64,000 bases of DNA. It comes from Asterias amurensis. Taxonomy: Eukaryota; Echinodermata; Asteroidea; Forcipulatida; Asteriidae. The number at the start of each line of letters is the position of its first letter. Position 1 is the stretch's first letter. Location: NCBI RefSeq assembly GCF_032118995.1, contig NC_092665.1, forward strand, positions 7,559,501 through 7,623,500, in the 5' to 3' direction. The notes beneath the pieces were generated by a model. That model worked only from the letters and a program-made list of their open reading frames with translations. It ran no database searches and was not told where the DNA came from. Positions 29,378 through 40,000 of the stretch are shown here, piece after piece. The translations under genes were made by a program, and so were the position numbers.

Positions 29378-29905
29378 ATGGAAACCAAAATTCGGCACAT
29401 CCTCCTGGGTGTGTTTCTCCTTACTGCACTCATTCTTGGGTTCTCATCAGCAATTCGTGTCACTGATCTAAACATCGTGGACAGAGCAACCACATGTTTC
29501 CTTGTCGAATGGGACTACAGTCTCGATGGTTACAACTCAAGTCGATTGCTTGGTTTTGAACTCATTGTGTCTATGATATTTGACAAAGAAGTTGCTCAGA
29601 AGAATATCACTCGAAACCACACGTCTGTTTTGGTTGATAATTTGACCAGTGGTAGTACATTCCATGTATGTATAACTCCATTGATCTCGCAAGGTGCAAT
29701 TGGAAACAAGACATGTGCATTTGCGTCCACTGTATACCATCCATGGAATACACGCGCTAAAATAGCTACGTTCATTGGAATTGGAATATTTGTTATTTTT
29801 GTGCTTCTCATGGTGTTCGATTTCAAGTATCCAAGACAACCAACGAGTGACAGTGGTCCAAACCAGTCGACAGTCAATACAATGAGAAATGACGTTGTGA
29901 ATTGA
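29378..29905 (+). CDS. Small single-pass membrane protein with one fibronectin type III-like domain
   Basis: 175 codons in one exon. Residues 1-25 (METKIRHILLGVFLLTALIL) look like a signal peptide. Residues about 26-120 resemble an FN3 fold: IRVTDLNIVDRATTCFLVEW with the core Trp, LLGFELIV, then TSVLVDNLTSGSTFHVCITP, the usual L-x-P/SG-T-x-Y/F-x-V strand. Several N-glycosylation sequons are present (NSS, NIT, NHT, NLT, NKT). Residues about 128-150 (IATFIGIGIFVIFVLLMVFD) form one membrane span, followed by a short 25-residue cytoplasmic tail with no known motif. TTTCAACAG upstream of the ATG could be a 5' UTR splice acceptor. It looks like a cell-surface adhesion or receptor-type protein, but the partner and role are unknown. 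I know of no named orthologue. Confidence 0.72.
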   Translation: METKIRHILLGVFLLTALILGFSSAIRVTDLNIVDRATTCFLVEWDYSLDGYNSSRLLGFELIVSMIFDKEVAQKNITRNHTSVLVDNLTSGSTFHVCITPLISQGAIGNKTCAFASTVYHPWNTRAKIATFIGIGIFVIFVLLMVFDFKYPRQPTSDSGPNQSTVNTMRNDVVN

Positions 29906-30250
29906 AGTACGCATCTACAAGATTCAAGTTTCAACTGTGAAAACAGATACATCGTAACCATGACAACATATTCAACCATAATTTTCCACCATCCCTGGAG
30001 AGCTTGAATGATTTCGAATGTTTTGATATCACCTTTATTCTCGTATGTGCCTTTTATACAGTGAATAGACCCCACAAAGTTGTCCATTCAACCTGGACAG
30101 CACAAAGGAAGTCTAGCCGTTATGCATGTCCTTACACATCGGGGCTCGTGGGGTCCTGACAACAATATACCCCACATCAACAAAGGAAAACCTTTAGGAA
30201 AGGGAAACCAATGCACGACCCCACCCCACGCTGATCCGTGAGTTTGTGTG

Positions 30251-30314
30251 TACCCGTTGGGTAACCGAGGATTACCCGTTGGGTAACCGAGGATTACCCG
30301 TTGGGTAACCGAGG
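30251..30314 (+). repeat. Three tandem 22-bp repeats
   Basis: TACCCGTTGGGTAACCGAGG plus AT, repeated three times. Each unit contains the internal palindrome TACCCGTTGGGTA. Confidence 0.85.
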
Positions 30315-30840
30315 ACCAGTGAGAATATGGATCCGGGTATTTGACAGAGCGAGATGGTCACTGCAACGTTTTCGGGTACAACGCCAACGAGGACCTTACC
30401 TCCATCCAAACAATGGGAGAACATAGACAAGTTTTAGATTATTGGGATGCAAAAATATGTTTTAAAGAGAACGTGAACACGTTTTGGTCTTTTGAACCGT
30501 TAAATAGTTTTAACAACTAATGAATGTAGATACATGTAAATACAGTAAAGCTATTCTGTTTTATAACACGGACATTTTCTTGAAGCATACAACCCCAACA
30601 TAATAGTAATAACTAAATACATAACACAGTATAGTTGCTACAAATTAAATTTTCTAATTATTGTAAAATCGTTAAGATGAAAATAAAACTTATATTTGTA
30701 CAAGACAGTTTAATTGTGTAAAAACATTATAATTTTTAAACCGAACCAGTTAATAAATATAAACCGAACCAGTTGATAAATAAATGTTAATGATTTCTAT
30801 TTATAAACTATCTCTACATGTCTGTAAATGTACAAAGTAT

Positions 30841-31526
30841 TAAGGGCAGTAAACACTATTGGTAATTACTCAAAATATTTATTGTCATAAAACCTAACTT
30901 GGTAAAGAGTAATGGGTAGAGGTTGGTCGTATAAAACATTGTGAGAAACGGCTCCCTTTGAAGTGGAGTAGTTTTCAAGAAAGAAGTAATTTTCAACGAA
31001 TTTGATTTCAAAACCCCAGATTTAGAACTTAATTAAGGTCTCGAAAGCAATTGCATCGATGAACGCACACAACTTCGTGTAACAAGGTGTTTTTTTTTTC
31101 TTTCATTATTATCTCGTAACTTCGATGACCAATTGAGCTCAAATTTTCACAGGTTTGTTATTTTATGCATATAAAGGGCACTGGACACGTTTGGTAATTG
31201 TCAAAGACCAGTATTTTCACTGGGTAGCTCAACTGTGCATAAAATAACAAACCTATAAAAATTTGGACTCATTTGGTTACAAGTTGAAGTTGCAAGAAAA
31301 CAATGAAAGAAAAAACACCCTCTTACAATAGTGTGCTTTCAGACCAGCAGCCTTTTATTTTTTTGTGAAGTTTACCTCTTTTTCGAAACTACGTTACTTC
31401 AGAGGGAGTCGTTTCTCGGCTTGTGAGAAACTATCAACAGCTCTCCGTTGCATATAGTTTTACCAAGTATAAGGCTCATGCTAATAAATATTTTGAGTAA
31501 TTACCCAAAGTGTACAGTGTCTTTAA
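30841..31526. mobile_element. Two abutting family A elements in opposite orientation
   Basis: The first (30841-31170) runs TTAAGGGCAGTAAACACTAT to TATTTTATGCATAT and lacks its right end. The second (from about 31171) starts AAAGGGCACTGGACACG and ends TACAGTGTCTTTAA. The junction suggests one inserted into or recombined with the other. Confidence 0.65.
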
Positions 31527-31813
31527 GTATATTATTACAAAGGAGGTATGCACGTTTTCCAACGAGAATTCTATAAGTAATATAAAGGGACTATTAATTT
31601 TGTTTTACCCATACTCCGATGTGTGTTAGCACTGTATACTCAGCACTTTCCCGAGTCCTGTGAGAACAAATATCACAGGCATATTACTCGGATGTGATTC
31701 GAACCCACGACCCTTGCAACCCTAGAGATGGCGTTTAAAGAGCGCTATGAGATGTACACGAGTTAAAAAACAAAGGGTGTGACACATTTTTATAGCGTCC
31801 ACTAGTTAACCCT

Positions 31814-34053
31814 TCAAGGATTGGGGGGTGGTGGGGCTGACGCCCAAGATATCAAATCATCGAGGAATTCTGTCTGTGTTGGGCATTGCATGGTAGGCTC
31901 CTCAAAATCACCAAAGAAAAATTCAAGACACTCGTCAAAATACGGCAATTCCGACGACGGTTGGGAACAACTGTCCATCTCTTCCGAACAACCAATCAGT
32001 GTATCGAGAGCATGATCAAGTTCATCAAACCTTTCTCCATCGTAGCTCTCATTCAAATAGCAAATACAACCTCGGTTAAGCTCTTCTTCAAAGTTGGGAG
32101 GGAAACCTGTTCCGAATGTTGCATTAAATTCTTGGTAGAGTTGTTGTGCGCATGGGCACGTGGTATTCCAGTCATCGGGATGATCTTTGCCGATTGTAAG
32201 TACATCAAGACAGACCTCAAAATATAAAAGTGTCTCTTCATCAGGACAGACAAACCCATCAGTTGAAATATTGGAAAAGGGTAAAGATCTGTTGTAAAGG
32301 TCAAGCAAACAACAGATGAAGCGCGGAAACGGAAAATCGTCGACAAATCCACAACGGTCAGTATAGGGCAGCTCTCTGACACTGCCCTCTTTGGCCATGT
32401 CACCAAATTCACTTAGATCGTGACAGAGACAGTCGGGTGGTGCTTCCGTTCCAAATGTAGCATTGAGCAAACTATTGAATGAATCCCAACATGGACACAC
32501 AAGTTCATCGTCGGCATACGCACCCAAGTAAATTCCATCACATTGATAATAAAAATCGTAGTCGAAAGCTGGACAGACAAATCCATATGTGTGTATAACT
32601 GCCGAGTCAGAAATGTTGTTAAAGTAACAATATAGGAAGCGTGGAAAAGGAAAGTCACTGTAACACTCCCTGTGGTTTTTATTTCGCTTATGACCTCCAT
32701 TACTTCGCTTTGAACGATGATGATGATGATGAGAACTATCATCAATGCTACGTCGACGACGTTTTCTCCCGCAGCCACACCCTCCGTCTTCTCCATCAAT
32801 CAAAGCTCCTCCAAATGTTGAAGAAAAATTTCCAGACAAAGTATAAAATGAGGGACACTGTTCGGATCCATCACAAACATCAACCATATCGCCATAGTCA
32901 GCAATGAAATCACTGCCACTGTGAAATTCATAGCAAATGGCAAGCCAGTGAAGCTCATCGCTAACGGGGCATTCGAACCCATTAGTAAGAATGAAACCTG
33001 ATGTTTCGATGTTGGTCAGGCACTCGATGAAATAAGGGTATGGGAAATAAAACGGAGGCTCACCTGTACCAAAGGTTTCGTTGAGTATGTCATATAGATC
33101 ATCTACACTGGGACATGAGGCATTAAAGGCTTCTTCTGAATCACATCCATGGTCTAAATAAAGGTAATCACAATAGTCCAGAAACAATACGGTTTCATTA
33201 TCAGGACACACTTTTCCATTTGTTAGATTTACTGGACCTGGCTCATCAATTTTCTCAAAACAGTAAAATAAATTGGGAAATGGGTAATCACCTTCACCAT
33301 ACAAGCGTTTACAAGCGACACGTCTTCTGTTCGAGCCCCTTTTCATCCTTACACGGTAATCAAAATCGTGATACTCGTAGCGGTGACAATGTAATACTGG
33401 CGTCTCAGGTGTTGACATTTCTGTTGTGGTTGGTGTGTCAGTTGTTGTTAACAATTCTGTTGTGGTTGGTGTGTCAGTTGTTGGTGTGTCAGTTGTTGTT
33501 GACAATTCTGTTGTGGTTGGTGTGTCAGTTGTTGTTGACAATTCTGTTGTGGTTGGTGTGTCAGTTGTTGTTGACAATTCTGTTGTGGTTGGTGTGTCAG
33601 TTGTTGTTGTCACTGTTGTGGTTGGTGTGTCAGTTGTTGTTGACATTTCTGTTGTGGTTGGTCCGTCAGTTGTTGCTGACATTTCTGTTGTTGTTGGCGT
33701 GTCAGTTGTTGTTGTCACTGTTGTGGTTGGTGAGTCAGTTGTTGTCACTGTTGTGGTTGTTGACTCTGTTGTGGTTGGTGTGTCAGTTGTTGTTGACATT
33801 TCTGTTGTGGTTGGTGTGTCAGTTGTTGTTGACACTTCTGTTGTGGTTGGTGTGTCAGTTGTTGTTGACACTGTTGTGGTTGGTGTGTCAGTTGTTGCTG
33901 ACACTATGGTTGGTGTGCCAGTTGTTGTTGACATTTCCGGGGTGGTTGGACGTGTGCCAGTAGTTGCTGGTATTTCTTTTGTAATAGACACTTTTGTTGT
34001 GCCAACAGTTGATGATAACCCACTTGTGGTTAACACCTCAGTTGTGGTTTCAT
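31814..34053 (-). CDS. Type II mucin exon 9 (Thr/Pro repeats and Cys-rich modules)
   Basis: One 2240-nt exon. Residues 253-470 are 12-residue TTTDTPTTTE(L/M)S repeats, likely O-glycosylated. After Cys474, modules start at about 506, 587, 716 and 824. They share (D)(F/Y)PFPRF-x2-C near the start, GF(V/E)CP in the middle, CPC or CPS further on, and N(A/E)TFGTG-x-PP at the end. A partial fifth (LPYFDECLEFFFGD) starts at about 954. A basic cluster, GRKRRRRS, with HHHHH and RSKRS lies between modules 2 and 3 (about 682-700). The stop is at 31816-31814, after APPPPNP. Acceptor ATATTTCAG. Confidence 0.85.
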
Positions 34054-37000
34054 CTGAAATATAGAAAAATAATTTTAATAATAATAATAATAGTAATAAT
34101 AACCGTATTTATAACGCGCCTTTTGCCAAATGATACAAAGCGCAGGTATTATTACTGCAAAGAGTGGGCGAATTTTGAGATATAAGACCTAATGGTTTAC
34201 AAGGTGCTGTGGCGCAATATGCTGCCAATCCAGCCAGGAACACCGGGGCGAACCCCTTTTCTTTTCGATAAGTGCACCGGATTTTTTAACTAGCATTTAC
34301 ACAACACATGGGACCAACGGCTTTACGTCCCATCCAATTGATGAAGCAATGGTTATGTGTCTTGCTTAAGGACACAAGTGTCACGGCTGGGGATTCGAAC
34401 CCACATTCTGCTGATCAGAAATCAGAGTTTAAATTCGGTGCTCTTAACCGCTCGGCCACAACACTACCATTATGTTAGCAAACAACCCAATTAGAGTTCA
34501 ATGGTTCCATTCAAGGTGAATCATATAATCACAAGTCGTAGAATCCTTGTTCGGAGCATATTTTTCTGTATTTTTCCGTGCCCATTTGAAATCTAGACTT
34601 TTTGAATAAACATCACAAAAAAACTTCTTTTATCAGCCCACGAAGTATATTCCTTTATATTGCGTGCAATTTTGCGCAAATAAATATTAAGATTCTAACA
34701 ATTTCTCAATACAAGTAGGCCTACATGTATTCGAGTTTCCAATAAAGTGCACCAACAAGAGTCTGCTAAAGACACGTTTTTATTTGAAAGCTGAAAATGT
34801 GTATTTAAAGGCACTGGACACTTGGTAATTGTCAAAGACCAGTCTTCTCACTTAATAACAAACCTGTATAAATTTGAACGTAGTTGGTCGTCAAAGTTGC
34901 GAGAGAATAATTGAAGAAAAAAACACCCTTGTCGCACAAGTTGTGTGCTTTCAGATGCTTGAATTTTAGACCTCAGCTGAGGTCATTCAAATATTTAGTG
35001 AGAAATTACTTCTTTTGCAAAAACTAAATTAGAGGGAGCCAATTCTCACAATGTTGTATATTATCAACAGCTCTCCATTGCTTGTTACCAACTCAGTTTT
35101 TAAGCTAACAATTAAATAGTGTCTTTAAGTCGCGTTTTTATGTGAAAGCTGAGTGAGAGGATTTAACGTTTTATGCCTAATTGAAGAAATTTTGAAGGCT
35201 CATATAGTTATTGTAAGTATATATTAAAAGTGCTGAAAAGCCCATAAATGTCATCAAATAATGCGACAAGGTTTCAAGGTGAACTAATGATAACAACTCT
35301 ATAACTTCAAACAGATCTCATGTAGTTGGAGTGGACGTATTTATGGACGTTTGGTAAGTGGGACGATATATACTCTGTATGAACAGACTGCCTCTACAGT
35401 GAAAAGCACAATGTGTAGACATGTAAATGCTCTAAAAATGAATATTTGATTTTGCATTCTCACCTTTACACTCAATCCCAAGAAAGCTCCCGGCACAGTT
35501 GCATTCACAATTGGGCCGGTCCAATGTCCCACCGTTTGCACAGTATAAATTACACGCTGAAAATAATGATAATAATAATGTATATACACCATAAAAAAAT
35601 ACACATTTTTCTTAACGTAGAAATATGGATGGACATTTTGAATAGTGATAATGTGATTGCAACAAAGGGTTTTTAGTCCCAATGGTTTATCTTTTATAAA
35701 TTTGGTAAGAGTGCCAATTGGTGTTCTATAAGAAATAATCGTCTTAGAAACGTCTCATGCTATCATGAAGTTTACTCCTCTTAAAGACACTGGACACTAT
35801 TGGTAATTGTCAAAGACCAGTCTTCTCACTATTGTGCATAAAATAACAAACCTGTTAAAATCTGGACTCAATTGGTCGTCGAGGTTGCGAGATAATAATG
35901 TAAGAAAAACACCCACGAATTCTGAGGTCTCGAAATCAAATTCAAATATTTTAGTGAAAAATTACTTCTGTCTCGAAAACTACGTTACTTCAGAGGGAGC
36001 CGTTTCGCACAATGTTTTATACTATCAACAGCTCTCCATTGCTTGTTACCAAATAAGCTTTCACACCAACAATTATTTTGAGTAATCACCAACAGTGTCC
36101 AGTTCCTTTAAATCAGTTCTTTTCCCTCCTCCACAAGTGTTCATGGTGAGACAATTGTGTACAAATATTGAAGACATGTTAATTTAAACTCACTGTTATA
36201 CACATGCAATGTAAATGGAACAATAGGTAACTCTCCGATTGAGCCCGTTGCAACTTGTTCTTCCATGAACGTCCTAAACTCCTCACGAAATGGTCTGTCT
36301 GGATTGACTGCTTGGTGGAATATGCTCTCAAAGTCTATTGTGAGGCTGCCAGGTCTGTTGTATCACAAAGAAATAAATGACAACAACATTGAGTACTGCG
36401 AAAGGTTATTCATCTTTGCTTTTGCAAATTCATATCGCACGATGTTTAATTATAGTATGCAAGTATTGACTGCTTTCAGTGCTATGGTTTATCACAGGGG
36501 ATCATTGTTTCAAAGTGGGAATTCTTCGTGATGGAGTGATTGTCTACTGTTTTAGAGTGGGAATCTCTATATTTTAAGATAAAGGCCATACAAAGCCAAG
36601 TTCAAAACGCAAGGCCACTTTCTACGATTTCGGTTGGTCAGTTTTCTTTTACCACGGATAAAATTGCCAAACTTTGATTAACTTTTACCTTATATCGTGG
36701 ACCACTGTTTCGATATACACGTCATTGAGTGAACTACTCTCGTAAATCATATCCATCTGTCAAAGTGAGAAAAACGATCACAAATAATATTAACGAGATA
36801 TTATTGGATAACAACTTGTATCAATTATGTTCATAATGATCACAAACACCAATACACACTATATCTAGGACTACTACTGTATGTGCGTTCGATTATCGAT
36901 AAGCTTCCCCGGGTCGACCCCGATCTGCCCCCGGTACGTTCGAATAGCTTTGACGTCATTCCAGGGGTTCACCCGGGTCAGCCCCAAGTGCCCTGCTTGT

Positions 37001-40000
37001 GGAACGGGTCACATGGGGCTGGCCCGAGGTGCATGACATCACCACGACAGGGTGAGTGTTCGTTCGAAAAGCCTTGTCAGGGCTCACCCGAATGAGCGAC
37101 GCGGGTCGACCCAGGGAAGCTAATCGAACGCACCCATTTTATTTCATTCAATGGGCGAACGCGATTTTGAGATATCGGCGGAATTCAGGAGCGAATTATT
37201 TTGTCCGCGAAGGAAGAATAATCCCTGTAAGGAATACATACTCTGAGAAGTTTTTATTATTCAAACGTGTGTGGAGGTGAGACCCTTTCCCATAACCGTC
37301 TTACTTCGAAGTAAAATTATCAATTCTCGATATCGAGATTTACGGACTTATTTTAAACACGTGTCATAACACGGCGAAACGTGCGCCGGGAAACAAGGGT
37401 GTGGGTTTTTCCGTTATTTTCTCCCGACTCCGATGACCGATTGAGCCTAAATTTTCACAGGTTTGTTATTGTATAAATAAGTTGTGAAACACGAAGTGTG
37501 GGCTTTTGGACCGTTTACCGAAAGTGTCCAATGGCTTTAAAGGCACTATGGCGTGTTTATAATAGTCGTTACTTACGATATGCAAAATGTCTAAGTAATA
37601 TATACAAACAATTATAGAGATCATTCAGCAAAACAACAACTATTAGGATTAAACAATATTGAATACCACGCCGTGGGCGAAGGCGCTTTAATTACAGCAT
37701 CTAGTTTTGTAGACACAATGTTATTTACTCCATCTTTCTTGGTGAATGTCCTTTTTTGTTTATCTTGGAGCAAGTTCGGGTGGCGACCATTTGTCAACCA
37801 CTGGCCAATGTTCCATGGTTACCTATGCATTGAATACATCCTGGGTACCAGGCAAAATCAACCAATGGTTAACTACAGTCGACTATAGTGCCTGACTCGA
37901 ACTTGCTCATGGCTGAACTACTGACTCAGAAATGGACAATCAAAAATTATAGATACGTTAAACTCCTAAGCACTTCCCTACGATTTGTTTTTTCCTGGGC
38001 CCTTATGGGCTCTTGCAGCCGATTTCACAAAACGCTAAGATCAATCCTAGTATATCTTGAGTTAGGACAAGTAACTTAGGATGGGTTCGATGCGTCCTAT
38101 ACGTCTTTGGATACTCGTCCTAAGTCAAGGAAAAGTTTGGTGAAATCGACGGCTGGTAAATAAATCAACGAAACATACCTCTGAGATAAACGTTTTGGCA
38201 AGGTTTTGATATTCAGCTGATGAGTGGTCGTTGTATACTGGTAGGTATTCCTTGTCGAACGTCACATTTCCACCAACAAACTCTACATATTTAATCCAAA
38301 CAAACACATAATGTTATAACAAGAACGAACATGGGTTCTTAATACAAAGAACAATAATAATATGTTCAACATAAATATGAAGGCAAAACTGAAGTAAAAA
38401 TTTATTATAAATATCAGATTAGCATATATCTCGATTGAATGACATATCCGAGATTACTACCAGCCAATTCTATGGATTAAGAAAACGTAATCTCTTTTCA
38501 ATTAAATTTTGTTTTTGCCTTTATTAGGATACACGTTAATTTTTCTGCGGAGTTAGTTACAAAAAGGTCAAACAAAATCGGAGTGTCACTTTGTGTATCC
38601 CAACATATTGCACAACATCAAACCTGTTTAAATTTGGACTCAAATTGTTCATTGATGTTGCAAGAGAATAACGAAAGAAAAAACACCCTTGTTGCACACA
38701 TTATTTTGTGAGATAACTAGGCCTGAAGTCTGGTTATATTTGCGTGAGCAATTTCTAAAAAAAAACTATGTTACTTCAGAGGTAGCAGTTTCTCACACTA
38801 ACAATTTATAATACCAACATCTCTCCATTGCTCGATATCAAGTAAAAGTGTATAACAATTGCAACTACTTTGCGAATCCGCACTCGTACCGTAATATCTG
38901 CATGAGGAGGCAATTTGGGCCAACTTTGTGTGCTTACTGTATGCATAAACGTTTTTCATTATATCAATTTCTCATGTATAGCAGAAAACTTCTAGGTGCG
39001 CATGTCGTCACTCGTGTGCTAACCCCGGGGTAAGTAGTCAGCATTTACCCTTGCTTACGGTAAACAGCTTCCTCATTAGAGCACGCGCACACTGATGCTG
39101 CACAAGAGACTTGTGAACAAGTCGTTAAAAATGTCTGTTGCGGTGATTCTCGCGGTATTCCCCGTGATTTTCGCGGTATTCTCGTGAGACTGCTGACCCC
39201 GCGAGACTACTGCTCTGATGACAACGGTCCCATTCATGGGGAATAAAAAGTCGGCAACCAGCAGTTCGCGCGAGAGCAGAATTCGTTCCTGAATCATGAC
39301 GACACCACCACGACTCGACTATCTCACCGCGGCAGACCACCGACCTGTCCACAAGTCTATACTGCACAAACAGCCACCGCAAAATCATAAATAAAAATGA
39401 AAACAATACACGGAATTTGTTTTCCAAAGCCTCGCACAACAAGGGCACGCCCACGCACACTGGCAAATTAAACAAATGAACAAAATGAACAATCAGTTGT
39501 TGAGACATGTCACGATATGGTACAATAGTAGGCCTACGTGAAGATCAAAGGTTCAAATCAAGTTCAGTGTTTGAAGCCATAGATGCATGACTTCATTCAA
39601 TTTACTCCTGCATCAAGCTTCAGCTATTAACAGGGACTAAACAAAATATTAACCCAACCCTTCCAAGGTTAAACATTGAAACCAACGCTCAAAACCACAA
39701 CAAATACATGTCTTTGTTACGGTTGATGGCTGCTATGGTGCACGCACGTTGTGACGTACACCCATACTACTATACCCCTTCCATGCTCCCTGCATCCAAT
39801 GCCTATAATGCAGTTACCACCTTTAATATAGGCATTCTTGTTGTCTATTTTTGCTATGCCTTTCTTGTATGTATTGTATAGTCTCCTTTACACAGGGAAG
39901 ACAAATTCCATGTTTTTTTTTATCATGACAATAAAATCTTTTTAATCTTTAATCTTTAATCTTTTTCTGTCAATTTCGGCAAATGAGCGGCCAGCTAAGT

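Larger units (their letters stand above)
29906..31813. other. Spacer between the two converging genes
   Basis: It contains three 22-bp repeats (30251-30314), AATAAA at 30682-30687 that may end the FN3-like gene, two adjacent family A copies, and about 280 bp (31527-31813) with no recognised feature. Confidence 0.5.

Noticed and set aside
29537..30087. Minus-strand frames opposite the FN3-like gene
   Set aside because: No domain; the plus strand has signal peptide, FN3-like core and membrane span in order.
33220..34064. Long plus-strand frames (247 and 212 codons) rich in LWLVCQLLLT or VVVGVSVVV
   Set aside because: They are the antisense of the mucin repeat; the repetition, not selection, keeps them open.
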